This document shows, piece by piece, positions 8,633-19,486 of a stretch of 64,000 nt of DNA. A program made the translations under genes and the position numbers. Origin of the DNA: Lunularia cruciata (Eukaryota > Streptophyta > Marchantiopsida > Lunulariales > Lunulariaceae); NCBI GenBank assembly GCA_948567375.1, contig OX419761.1:50408501-50472500 (forward strand). Reading direction: 5' to 3'. Position 1 is the stretch's first letter. The number at the start of each line of letters is the position of its first letter. Under the pieces are notes generated by a model. That model had not been told where the DNA came from, did no database searches, and was given only the letters and a program-made list of their open reading frames with translations.

Positions 8633-8703
8633 CTATTTTGTCTTATTCTCTACTTCGTAAGCCCGATTAACTTCGTCATTAAAATCCATATTGTTACAAT
8701 TGC

Positions 8704-10380
8704 CGTATGACCTTGCTTTGTCTTGGGCAAGGATGTGATGAGATCCAAGCTCATGTGCTCCCATCAAGCATATGGAATGGGAAGTGGTTGAAGGAGTCCA
8801 CTCGGTTTTTGGTTGCTGACCTTGTTGTGTTGGTAGCTCTCACATGATTGAATAAACTCTCAAACATCTTGTGTCATGTTGGGCCACCACCATTGGCATT
8901 AGAGAGTACTCAAGGTCTTATCTACACCCATGTGACCAACAATTGGTAAGTCATGGGCTTCTTGGAGGCATACAAGTTGGAGATCACCCTTTGGTTGGGA
9001 TATAGATTTGGTCTTCATAGAATAGAAGGCCTTCCTTGAAGGCGAAGGTGTTGTATTCCTTGCCACTAGTTGCAAGATGCCCTTGCACTATCTAAACGAA
9101 TGGATCTTGTTGTAGAGTTGTCCTAAACTTGATTTGGGCCTTGGAGTCAATTGACACCGTTGTGATTACCACCGTGATGAGAGGAAGAGACTTCAAATCA
9201 GATCATTGTGATAAGGCATCAGGGATGACATGGAACCAATTGGGTTTGTACTCAAGTTTGATGTCAAACAACAATAGTTGTTCCTCCTATTGATGATGTC
9301 GACTCTTCATGTGTTCCAAATGTAACATTTTCAATAAGGGCTTGTGACCAGTTTGCATGACCACTTGTTTCCCCAAGAGATAATGCCTCATACTTTGGTG
9401 CCATATACCATCGCTAGTTGTTCTTGATCTTGAGCAGAGTAATTCCTTTCTATTGTATTTAGTCTGCAAGACACAAAGGCAATAGGATGTAATCCATCTG
9501 TGAATTCTTGTTACAACATGGCTCCAATTGCAAAGTTTAAAGCATCACACCACACATGGTAGTTGAAGATCATTTGGTTGAAGAATTGGTCTTGAAAACA
9601 CCATATGTTTCAACTTCTAGAATGTTTCTTTGTGATTGTTGGTCCATTGAAACCTTGAGTTCTTCCCCAAGAGATTGATCAATGGTGCAGCCACATGAGC
9701 ACACTAATGGATGAAACATTGCTAAAAATTGGCCATTCCATTAAATGCCCATACTTCAATAGCATCTTTTGGAGTAGGCCAATTAATGATGGCCTTGATT
9801 TTCTCCTCTTCCATCTTGATCCCCTCCAATGAGATCTTGTGACTTAAGAAGGTAGTTTCCTTTTGCTAAAAGGCACACTTTGACTTCTTACAATAAAACT
9901 TCCACTACTATAGTTGTCTTAGGACTCTATCACATGATTCACATGTTCTACCTCTATCTTGCTATAAATTAAGATATCATCCAAGGACACCACCACGTAC
10001 CAATCCAATAGTCCAATCCAACACCCAATGCATCTGATTCATGAAGACTACTAGAGCATTAGTGAGCCTAAAAGGTAGAACTCTCCACTCAAAATGTCCA
10101 TACCTTGTGCAAAAGGTAATCTTTTGCACATCCTCCTTGTCAATGGGGATTTGCCAATAGTCATTGCAAAGATCTAACTTGGAAAAGTATCATGCTTCAC
10201 TCAATTGATCAAACAAGTCATCAATTCAAGGCAAGGAGTATGCATTCTTCATTGTCTATTTATTGAGACCACGGTAATCAATATATAGATGAAGTTCTCC
10301 ACCCTTCTTTGGAACAAATAGTACAAGTGCTCCCCAAGGAGATGTATTATGTCATATGAAATTCTTCCCCAACAACTCCA
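8704..10380 (-). pseudogene. A2 integrase N-terminus, RNase H and reverse transcriptase remnants
   Basis: Continues A2 beyond the A1 insertion. On the minus strand, the part nearest 8704 completes the integrase that breaks at 3055. The RNase H pieces follow (MRHYLLGKQVVMQTGHKPLL at 9287-9469, with the Asp of QTDHK changed to Gly). RT remnants run 9700-10380; nucleotide similarity to A1 5600-6240 is continuous. Stops and indels in every part make it non-coding. Confidence 0.8.
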
Positions 10381-10390
10381 TATGTGTTGC

Positions 10391-10846
10391 TCACAACTCC
10401 TCCAACTCCTTTGGTGAGAGCAAATAGATTAGTCTACTTGTAGGAGTACTCCTTGATACTAACTCAATCTTGAAGGGCATACCACAATCAAAGGGTAATC
10501 CCTTTGGTAGATCATCCAAAAACATGTCCACAAACTGCTGAACTATGTGGTCAACCATTGCTCGATGAGGCTCCTGACTCCCCTTAGATTCTCCTTGTGT
10601 AATCAATTTGATCCACACTACAAGAATAAACTTATCTTCCTCCAAAGCTTGCTCTATAATTGCTTCACTAACAAACTTCCCATCTAGGGACTTATCTTCC
10701 TTCAAAGCTTGCTCTATGGCTGCTTTCTTTACAAACTTCCCATCTTGGGGCTTCTCTTCTTCCAAAGCTTGCTCTATGGCTGCTTTCCTTACAAACTTCT
10801 CATCTTGAGATTGACTATCTTTAGGTGTCTTACTGAAAGGTGCCAA
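10391..10846 (-). pseudogene. A2 protease-RT linker with 20-residue repeats
   Basis: A 151-residue open piece with three repeat units ([36 protein letters not shown] and a third ending EQALEEDKF), followed by the linker HRAMVDHIVQQFVDMFLDDLP and the first part of RT ([14 protein letters not shown]). It is homologous to A1 6230-6660. The remaining openness probably reflects chance and composition, since the flanking parts are broken. Confidence 0.8.
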
Positions 10847-10855
10847 ACAACCTAA

Positions 10856-11248
10856 TCAAAAATTCATACCTTGGTGTTGTACTTGAATTTGTCGTTGGGT
10901 CCAATCAAATTGAACCTTATGACGTTCAAGCCAAGGTAATCCTAGAATGACATCATAGTGTAGAGGTGCCACTACAAACCTCATACACTTCAAATACTCC
11001 TTTCCAATCTTGACGTTAATAGGATGCAAGGTATGCAATGTAGAACCCTTTCTACCATTCACCATCATCAATCTACTTCCAATTATTGGCTTGATAGGAA
11101 TACCCAATTCTTTTGCTAATTGCATAAACATGCAATTCTTTGAACTTCCAGAGTTAACCAAAATCCTACAACCATAATCAAATATCATACCTTGCAAGTG
11201 AAGCAAACTTGTATAGGTTGAGCCTTCAATCCTATTGGAACTAATCAA
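10856..11248 (-). pseudogene. A2 aspartic protease remnant
   Basis: A 130-residue open piece homologous to the A1 protease. The active-site triad reads NSGSS rather than DSGSS (ILVNSGSSKNC, about residues 29-39), so the catalytic Asp is lost. The frame shifts before the linker repeats at 10846. Confidence 0.82.
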
Positions 11249-11259
11249 GTTCCCAATAG

Positions 11260-12143
11260 GCTGCTCAAAATCTCCTATTAGGATTTCTTGTTTCCCTGAT
11301 CATTCCAGTCTACAATTTCCATTTGGGTGACTTGTCGAGGTCGCTTATTCTTGAGTGGACACTCTGTAATGCGATGTCCAATTTGGCGACAATCAAAACA
11401 TCCACCATTTTGTTGTAATCTTTCATGATCTATTATGCCAAGTGGTCTTCATTGGATGGCATCCATCTCCATTGGTATTGGTTCCTCCACCCATGTGTAG
11501 TGTGTGGGTGAGTTTGAGGAAGGCCGAGGTCAAGACCAAGTTGCGGCAACCAAGGAATCAAAACACTCAGCCAACTGCATGGCTTCCTCCAAGTCTTTGG
11601 GCTCACCTACCGTCACTTCCAGTTTGGTATGGGACTTCAAGCCTCTCACAAATCAATCTAGAGCTTCTCTATCTAGTATATCCGGAATTCACATAATGGT
11701 GTTTTAGAATTGAGTGATATAGCTTCTTATCGAGCTGACTTACTTCAATTCTGCCAACTTATCTCATGTAGTGTGTGTGGCATTTATAGCTTAGAACCGC
11801 CTAATTATTGCACTCCTAAATTATTCCCATGTCAAGATTGGTGTGACAAATTGCCGCTCAACTTGTTCCACTCTAAATTGCCACCATAATTTTAGCCACT
11901 CCATCCAATTGGCTTGAGGTCAATAGAATTTATCTCCATTCATCTTGAAGATTTGTTGCTTCAAAGTAACATTCACAATCAAACACAAAATTTGCCACTA
12001 TCCTCGGAAGGTTCTTGGCTTCAAATACCTTAGGCTTTGGAAATTGGATTTTCTCTTCTCCTTCTCAAACTAGTGTACTCTCTACCTGCTCTTGTGTATG
12101 ACGGTCTCATTCATCCAACAATCAAGTAAGGTGCTTTATTTGT
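11260..12143 (-). pseudogene. A2 gag remnant, cut at its 5' end
   Basis: Nucleotide similarity to A1 gag runs through the knuckle region (near 11370-11410) and the LKS..TKLEVT segment (about 11600-11650) up to 12143. There the match to A1 near codon 10-12 of gag stops abruptly. At the codon that is TGA in the other three copies A2 reads CAT (His). No ATG, primer site or 5' LTR follows. Confidence 0.75.
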
Positions 12144-13369
12144 CAACGCTTGATTTGTCGGTGCTTGATGTTGATGCCTAGTGCCACCCATGCCACTCCC
12201 AAGTTTGCCCCAATGGCAAGTGGCCGCCCAATGCCATAGGATGCCGCCTAATGCCGTTGAGTGCTACACGCCAAAGAGTGTGTCAAAAATGACTGTGGTC
12301 GGTTTGTTTAAGGACGATGCGTGATGGCACCCATTGTTTGTGGGTGGCAAGCATAGGTGCCAAGTGATGCACAATTAAACATAGTTACATCAAGGCATAA
12401 GTGATACATAACACATGAAATAGATATGAGAGTTTGAAAAGGAAAAATTGAGAACTGGTGATACAAGTATGAGAAAGGATATGGTACAAAAGATATGTAT
12501 AAATGTGTATAGATGTACACAAGATGTGTATAAATGTGGAACCACTAAAGGGTGTAACTATGCTAGAGGAGAAGGAGGTGAAGAAGAAGAGAGAGATGAA
12601 ACCTGTTGTCCAAGTGCTACTATTGCATCCTCAAGTCTATGCCAATATACATAATGTTGAATCCTAAATGGACTCAATGCACACCAAAGATGCCACTCAC
12701 TCTCATCCAAGTGTCAGTGCTTGATACCGCTAGTAAGAAGGGAATATGACTCACTATTGTAAGAACACAATCTACCATATGTCCACTCCTCTTTTGCCCA
12801 ACTAACAACAGGCCTATCATCATGGAAAAAAATACCGAGAACACATCAAAGTGCCAAATGACCAAGTGTATTCTCTCTACCATGTAAGGAGGGAGATAAG
12901 AATTTCATTTTGTAACTTGTACTAGTTGAACAAAGAATCTTTAAATAATGAAATTGAGGATTTTGGTTCGTGCTTCAAACAAATTCACTCCTCCCTTCCA
13001 ACCTTCACACAACCCGCATTCAAATCTTCCCACTCCACAGTCAAATTTCTTGTTCTCGTCCTCCTCATTCAATTTTCCATCTCGTGCGGTTCGTAGTTCA
13101 TCTTTGTTCTCGTACATCACTCCATATTCATCACCTCCTTCAATGGCCACCACTTTCATCCTAACCTAAATGAGGCACTTTATTAACCCTAAAGTGTAAT
13201 TAATGCATTACGGTGTGACAACGGACAAGTCCGTATCCCTTATTTCCTATGAACCACCTCATGCGGAGTTTGCTAATAATAAGGAACTTCACCTGACCGT
13301 AGTGATACCCTTTCTGCCTCCAGCCCACACCCCGTATCTTTCTAGTCAATGCTTCAAAATAATTTTTAT
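12144..13369. other. Unassigned sequence after the A2 break
   Basis: 12144-12290 is rich in imperfect ATGCC/TGGCA motifs. 12890-13010 resembles the R/U5 part of some plant LTRs (ATAATGAAATTGAGGATTT) but no partner is seen. Open frames at 12948-13169 and 12941-13159 lie opposite one another and show no recognisable domain. I cannot assign a gene here. Confidence 0.4.
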
Positions 13370-13915
13370 GAAAATATACAGAGGTTCGGAAAACTATTTC
13401 TGAAACCCTCATGGTATATTAACCTACTATATTAACAAGCTTAAAGTTTGGTCCGGAACCGTCTTACCATAGCATCAATCTTTAAGGAAAGTCATCTCTC
13501 ATGGCTGCACAGTAAATCAATGCTCCAACTCCAGAACTTGCAACCTTGGATTAGGATACTCTATACACCCCGTTCATGACAGTTAGGAACGATACGTAAT
13601 GATTTGCATCTACCTCTTTGGTCAATATGAATAATAATCTATACGAAAGTATACAGAGGTTTCGTAAAACTATTTTTGAAACCCCCATAGTATATTAACC
13701 TAGTATATTGACAAGCCTAAAGTTTGTTCCGGCACCGCTTCTCCGGAACCGTCTTACCATAGCATCAATCTTTACGGAAAGTCATCTCTCATGGCTGCAC
13801 AGTAAATCAATGCTCCAACTGCATAACTTGCAAACTTGGATTAGGATACTCAATACACCCCGTTCATGACACTTAGGAACGATATGTAATGATTTGCATC
13901 TACCTCTTTGGTCAA
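13370..13915. repeat. Tandem duplication of about 275 bp
   Basis: Two consecutive copies, 13370-13644 and 13645-13915, both begin GAAA.TATACAGAGGTT. Both contain GTCTTACCATAGCATCAATC and both end TACCTCTTTGGTCAA. They differ by scattered substitutions and a small insertion (CTTCTCCGG) in the second. No coding potential is seen. Confidence 0.85.
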
Positions 13916-13928
13916 ATCTATCAAATCT

Positions 13929-14102
13929 GTCTCTCTCTCTCTACGTCCCAGTTGAAAAATCAATTTCTTCAATGCAGTCCTGAAATAGCTCTGAGCTCTG
14001 AAATCGGATATTAGGTCTCTCTCTCTCTCTCTCTCTACGTCCCAGTTGATCAATTTCTTCAATGCAGTCCTGAAATAGCTCTGAGATCTGAAATCGGATA
14101 TA
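13929..14102. repeat. Tandem 87-bp repeat with CT microsatellite
   Basis: Two copies (about 13929-14015 and 14016-14102), each of a CT run, then TACGTCCCAGTTGA, then CAATTTCTTCAATGCAGTCC, then CTCTGAAATCGGATAT. The open frames on the minus strand here are only translations of this repeat. Confidence 0.85.
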
Positions 14103-16559
14103 AGGGTAATGAGGAACTTCGGGTCGTGTCGAATAATCATGTACTTCCATTCCTCAGCTCTAGGCTTCTTTTACCAGATCGTGTAGTCCATCCGGCTGCT
14201 TCTCGTTCCCTCCTCCTCACCAACTTCAGCAATCTATCGCTCTTGTTTTCCTACCTGTCTGTCTACCGTGCATTCTAGCGAAACTTAACATCCGATTAGG
14301 TGAGGCGAGAAGCATCATGGATTCATGGGGCCTGTTCCCAGTCCGCACTTCTCCACGATAGAAAACTTTTGATTGTTGGTTTCTGCTATACAGCGCATAG
14401 CCAAGGAACATGACCATCAGGACAAAACGATTTGTAAAAAGCTTTGGGAAAGTTTTCTTCGTTCTATCGATTTTGACCGATATATGTGTCTTCTTACTAC
14501 ATTTAATCTAGTCTAGGAGACAATCTGTCAAGCTCAAGAGATCTTCGACCAAGTCTTTGGATTTTGATAACCGAATTTGCTTCAACCTCTAAAGAAGATA
14601 TGTCAGCGTGGGAGGAAGATGGCCCACACTTTCTAGCCATCTTGCAAATACAAGGCAATACATTTGGATACTTCTAACTACATGTAGACTAACATACTTT
14701 TAGATTTTAAGGTACAGAGCCCCACTTCCCCCCTTGCTATTCTGCAAGTACAAGGCAATGCGTTCAAATACTTAAAACTACATGCAGTTTACACACTATG
14801 AAGTACATAGTATGTGCTGTACACTATCATGTGCAGCATCTCAATACAAATACTACGTTCTTGGTGTTTTTGCTGTATAGCTCTTGCAAGTTAATTGACT
14901 AACACGAAGTGATTTTACTGCAATGTGCAAAGGAGTGTTTTGCATCACCAAGCTGGGGGCAAGGGGTAAGAGGCTAGCCACCTTGAAAACCAAGCCGTCG
15001 ATGGTTTTTGTAGGGAATCAAAGGGTCTAAGTCTTTCTCGTGTTTTATTTTCTAGCAAGTCTAGTTGTCAGCTTTTCAATGTGTTGGTGGTCAAGAACTC
15101 ATGTTTGAGAACAAGACCATGAAATTCTTTTCCTTGATTTTACTTGTATTATTTCATGGTTTATTGAACTCAATGTCATGATTAAGCCTAAATTCAAATT
15201 TTCGTTTCTAGTATGATCCAAGAGCAATTTCAAAATTGAATTACACATATGAATATCATATTTAATGAAAAAAACCAAAATTGATGATCCGTATATATTT
15301 CTTATGAGAAGGCAATGGATATTGATATTGATCACTGTCCTTCGGTAAATGGTTAGCAGATCTTACTTAATTTTTTCAGGTTGCATTCCCACTATTAGTG
15401 AAATTGAAGTGTCTTTATAACATTCACATTATAATCTGTTTGTGGATTTATTTTATTTTTATAAGAAGACACTTTTTGGAAGTAAAAAGGGTATGTTATT
15501 TCTTTTCAAAGACTCGTAAGAATCACTCAATTTCACTTATGTATAAGGTATGTGCAAACAAGATATTTTAGAAATGAAACTTGTAAAAATTTCATCTATA
15601 ATCTTCATTTCTCAATAGGATGTATCTTTTTCCATCTTCCATATAAGTGAACAAAGGAAAGATCCTTAAATATGGGCATTAATCAGACCACAGCCCGATT
15701 GACGAAGTAATTAATAAGATTGCAATATCATCAATGTATATGTGCTATTACTTCAAACCATAATATAAAAGACAGACTAAATTTAGTAAAGGAAATTCTA
15801 TCAAAGGATCCATGGATATCTTAATAAGATTGTTAATTGATAGTGAAACCATGCCACAAGTTCCATGGTCTATAGTACAGATACTGGCCAACAGCTTTTG
15901 CAGCAAGATGATGTATTATGGTAGCACTTACTGACTCTTACACAATTAGGGGTGTATGGAAATTAGGCTGCAACTTGAATGTTCTTATCTTGCGAATTAC
16001 ATGACGACTACTTGGGCTGAAAGCTTAAATTGCCTAACCTATTTTAAACAGTGACTTTTCTATCATATGTTCATGTCTTAAGTGCGTATGGAACCGTGTT
16101 CTGGATATAATGAACGAATGCTCTATTCTTTGCTGGATAAATTCATCTCTTCAGCAAATTGTATGGAAGAAACTGATATTTCTCTCTGCAGCACTCGCTC
16201 TTAAGTTCATGGCTACACCTTGGCCCTCGCTCTATATCATAGAGTTTACAGTTTTAGTGAGTGATGAGGAGTCATCGAACCATCTCTAGAGTTTAGTAGT
16301 AGCATAGTCACAAAAGTGGTGTGACAGTTACATTAATTTTCTGTTTACCATGGAGTAGGGGGTAGGGTTCTTAATTTACACCTTTGAACCTTAAGTAGAC
16401 TTGGGTTTAGTGCATTCTACAGGCCTTATTGAGCTCAGTTAAGAACACCACGAATGTAGGTAATTTGCCGGATCTATTGGTAAATCCGTCTAGATTATCT
16501 CGGCTACATTCGAGTATGTCTAAAGACAAATAAAATCAGCAAGGGTCTAGTTGAGATTT
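14103..16559. other. Long intergenic stretch without recognisable gene
   Basis: AT-rich sequence with only short open frames (up to 78 codons) and no domain I recognise. Two short near-copies of a phrase (GCAAGTACAAGGCAATG.GTT near 14740-14770 and 14645-14665) suggest an old local duplication. No repeats with clear ends are seen. Confidence 0.5.
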
Positions 16560-16845
16560 TCTAAAGCACTTCAAACCGGGGTGGGCGTTTAGAGTTCAAA
16601 CTGGACGCCGTCTGTAAACTTAATAGTTATTCTAAGTGAGGATTGCCCCCCATGGAATTGTTCAACTGTTGCAACTTAATAGTTATTCCAAGTGAGGATT
16701 GCCCGTATGGAACTGTTCGTTTAGAACGCACGTCAAGTGGGGTGGGTATTTAGAGTTCAAACGGGGTACCGTATGTAGACTTGAAGATTATTTCGAGTGA
16801 GGATTGCCCCTATGGAACTGTTCAACTTTTGCAATTATCCGTATG
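16560..16845. repeat. Imperfect repeats of a GTGAGGATTGCCC phrase
   Basis: Three loosely related copies of about 70-150 bp. The shared phrase TATTC.AAGTGAGGATTGCCCC..ATGGAA.TGTTC occurs near 16630-16665, 16682-16716 and 16790-16825. GGGGTGGG.ATTTAGAGTTCAAAC occurs twice (near 16580 and 16740). Not coding as far as I can see. Confidence 0.6.
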
Positions 16846-16876
16846 TTTCGCAAATATTGGACTAGTCAATTGAATA

Positions 16877-17203
16877 GACAAGAAAGTTAATGTCCTACTT
16901 TCGCAGTTGTACAAAAGGTTTGGATTATGCGCTAATTCTCTTCCTTCTGTCGTAGGAATTGTTAAAAGAAGAAGATACAATTGATTAGACAAGAAAGTTA
17001 ATGTCCTACTTTCGCAGTTGTACAAAAGGTTTGGATTATGCGCTAATTCTCTTCCTTCTGTCGTAGGAATTGTTAAAAGAAGAAGATACAATTGATTAGA
17101 CAAGAAAGTTAATGTCCTACTTTCGCAGCTGTACAAGAAGGTTTGGATTATGCGCTAATTCTCTTCCTACTGTCATAGGAATCGCTAAAAGAAGAAGAGA
17201 CTC
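16877..17203. repeat. 111-bp tandem repeat, about three copies
   Basis: Units start GACAAGAAAGTTAATGTCC at 16877, 16988 and 17099, exactly 111 bp apart. The first two are nearly identical; the third has a 1-bp insertion and several changes and fades near 17203. Because 111 is divisible by three the minus strand stays open as a 37-residue repeat, which looks like a protein but has no other support. Confidence 0.9.
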
Positions 17204-17786
17204 CCTCGTTGCAGGAACTTTCATTAGACATACTTAAAATATCTGATTCGCTTTGTACCAATCCAATCCGATTGCTGCATCAAGGTAGGAAACCTTAGAA
17301 GGCCTCCCTCATCCAGCCTTGATAGGGCTACCCCACAGGTGTGCATGTGGCCCCGCTTGTGATATACATGGTATATGTCTATTGCAGTGTACTAGAGGAG
17401 AAGAGTTCATGATGCTATTCAAGAGATATAAGTTCAATTCCTCTTATTACATGATATCAGGTAAAGCCGTGAGAGCACATGTCATCACATTCGTAGATGG
17501 TAGTAGTATTTTGTATGATGTGGTGGTTGTAAACCCCTTATGAGCAAAGACACTAGCATGAGTAGAAGTTCAGCCAAGAGCAGCTTTAAAGGACCATTTG
17601 CAGTTTCAGGAAAGATAAATCATCCTATGTCCCTGGGCTCTCTTCTCGTACTTTTGTTTCTCTAGTTGTAGAGACTTTTGAGCATTTTCTTTCACCGTTT
17701 GCTTAAGGATGCAACATGGGTTCTTCCGAGATAAGAGGGGCCATGGCTATTTCCCCAGCCATGCTCACCTCCTACTTTTGACAGAA
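17204..17786. other. Sequence between tandem repeat and Harbinger element
   Basis: A 74-codon open frame at 17319-17543 (+) has no recognisable motif. Nothing else is seen. Confidence 0.4.
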
Positions 17787-18021
17787 GGCCACTTCACATG
17801 GCTCATCGATGTCCAGCAATATTGACGTCCGGTAGCCTTCAAAGTGCCGACGGAAAGAGTATCTCTAGGTATCCATGGGAGTGCAGCGGTCCGGCAATTA
17901 ACCTGGACGGACGTCACATATCTAAATATACCTGCGATGACAGGTCACTTTGGAATTATTAACTGGTGCTAACAGGTAACCAGTTTTCCCATTAGGGTAT
18001 GACAAATAAGGGGTTTGTGAC

Positions 18022-19458
18022 TTGCAAATCTTCATATCTTTGGCTTTTCACACTCATTTTGAGCAGAAAAGAGCTCGTTGGATTCAGTTTTCAGTCCTCT
18101 TTCATATACTCAAGATGGATCTTTGTGATCTCATGTTTTTCTGGTTGATGGAGTCTAAAACAGAAAATCTCTTGGAGTTAGCCACATTGTTGACAGGAGA
18201 AACATGTTTTGAACAAGAGGAAGATATTACACCAGAGTTCTGGAGTTGGTTCTTGATGGCAAATAATTGTCTTTTGCTATCTCAAAGAGGAATACCAAGA
18301 GACTTCTGGGTGATACCAAGACAATACACATGGTGTGAGATTGTTCACAAGCAAGTATGGTCAATGGATTCAGACTTTTTGAACAATCATATGAGAAGCA
18401 GGTACCGAATGTCATATCAGAGTTTTAAGAGATTGGTTGATGAGATTGAACCACATGTGCCTATTTTGTCGGAATGGCTATATGCTAGAAAAAGAGTGGA
18501 ATTAGAAAAATGTGTAGCGGTAGTTTTACACAGATTTGCACACAATTCACCATTGAGAACTCTTAGTGATCTATATTGTCTTGGTGAATCAACTATAGTG
18601 AAGTACACTATGATTATAGTTGAGATACTAGCAAACAAAGACAAAATATACTCTAAATACATCAAATGGCCTACATTAGCAGAATGTATCGAGAGCATGT
18701 CAAAGTTTGCACAGATATGTGGAATTCCACAAATCATTGGTTGTATAGATGGTACCCATATCAAATTGAGAACCAAACCAGCTATGAGATTTTATCTTGA
18801 ACACTATAGGAATAGACACTCAGATTACTCTGTTCTGCTACAAGGCGTTTGTGATGCGGATCTTTGGTTTTGGGACTTGTGTTGTACGATGCCTGGATCT
18901 ACTCACGATGCTGCACATTTAAGACAGTCCAACTTATATCAGGCAATGGAATCAGGGACAGCTCTCACTCAGCCAACACTCATTTTGCCACAAGAAAACC
19001 ATACAATACAAGTGATTCCACCATTGATCCTTGGAGATACAGCCTATCCATTACGTCAATGGTTGTTGAAACGTTGGCATCGACATTCACATCAAGGATA
19101 ACCTATGCAGAATGTATTTGACAACCATACATCAAAAGCACGTGTACGCATGGAGAATGCATTTGGTCAACTGAAAGGTAGATGGAGCATGTTGAGGGAC
19201 TGTCCAATGCAACTAGAAGTTGTTCCAAGAGTGACACTTGCATGTGCAGTACTACACAACTTTGTAATTCAACAAGGAGAACCATTACCTACAGATGTCA
19301 ATGTAGTGGACGAGCATATGAATGGAGCACATATTTTGCCACTCCCAAGATCTACAGCAGATAAATGGAGTACAAAAAGAGGTGAATTAGTAAGAGCAGC
19401 TTTGTACAAGCAGTTCAAAAGTACTCATGCTCATCTAGATATAGCAAATGTCATTTGA
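18022..19458 (+). pseudogene. PIF/Harbinger transposase (HARBI1-like DDE nuclease), interrupted
   Basis: Transposase that would cut and paste the element. An N-terminal helix-turn-helix-like part (MSYQSFKRLVDEI; LRTLSDLYCLGESTIVKY) precedes the DDE_Tnp_4 nuclease. The first Asp is in GCIDGTHIKL (about residue 243), the second in LILGDTAYPL (about 339), and the Glu in RVRMENAFGQLKGRW (codon at 19153). The frame is broken by TAA at 19099-19101. Between WLL.. and FDNHT the family-like sequence (TYAECI) is found in another frame, so two nearby compensating indels around 19070 and 19120 are a better explanation than one nonsense change. A second possible start at 18115 (MDLCDLMFF) may be the real one. 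Confidence 0.88.
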
Positions 19459-19486
19459 GAGTGAAGGTATTTACTTACTCAAGATG

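Larger units (their letters stand above)
3056..8698 (-). mobile_element. Gypsy chromovirus family A, copy A1 (complete, youngest)
   Basis: A1 is a complete LTR retrotransposon of 5643 bp on the minus strand. The LTRs are 3056-3478 (3') and 8276-8698 (5'), both 423 bp and differing at about 8 positions, mostly C/T or G/A changes. A perfect 5-bp target duplication ATTGC flanks it (3051-3055 and 8699-8703). The order on the minus strand is LTR, tRNA-iMet primer site, gag with CCHC knuckle, protease, repeat linker, reverse transcriptase, RNase H, integrase, chromodomain, polypurine tract, LTR, as expected for a Ty3/gypsy chromovirus. It inserted in the integrase of the related copy A2. Frames are interrupted by a few stops, so it is probably defective as sequenced. 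Confidence 0.96.
8276..8698 (-). repeat. A1 5' LTR
   Basis: The element's promoter and start signals lie here. On the minus strand U3 starts TGTAACAATATGG and then runs through four related repeat units of roughly 60-75 bp rich in GAAGCTTC. A TATAAATA box follows (8380-8387), and R/U5 ends TCTTTTACA at 8276. Target duplication ATTGC follows at 8699-8703. Confidence 0.95.
1645..12143 (-). mobile_element. Gypsy chromovirus family A, copy A2 (outer, 5'-truncated, split by A1)
   Basis: A2 is a decayed minus-strand element. Its 3' LTR is 1645-1993. Its internal region runs 1994-3055 and resumes at 8704, after the A1 insertion, to about 12143, where similarity to A1 stops inside gag. Without A1 and one copy of the ATTGC duplication it is about 4.85 kb, against 5.64 kb for A1; gag start, primer site and 5' LTR are missing. 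It lies inside the integrase gene of the family B element. Numerous stops and frameshifts show it is older than A1. Confidence 0.88.

Noticed and set aside
12941-13169. Open frames of about 70 codons on both strands
   Set aside because: Low-complexity Pro/Ser-rich on one strand and Glu/Lys-rich on the other; no splice or domain support.
16822-17136. 104-residue repeat protein on the minus strand
   Set aside because: It is the translation of a 111-bp tandem DNA repeat whose length is a multiple of three.
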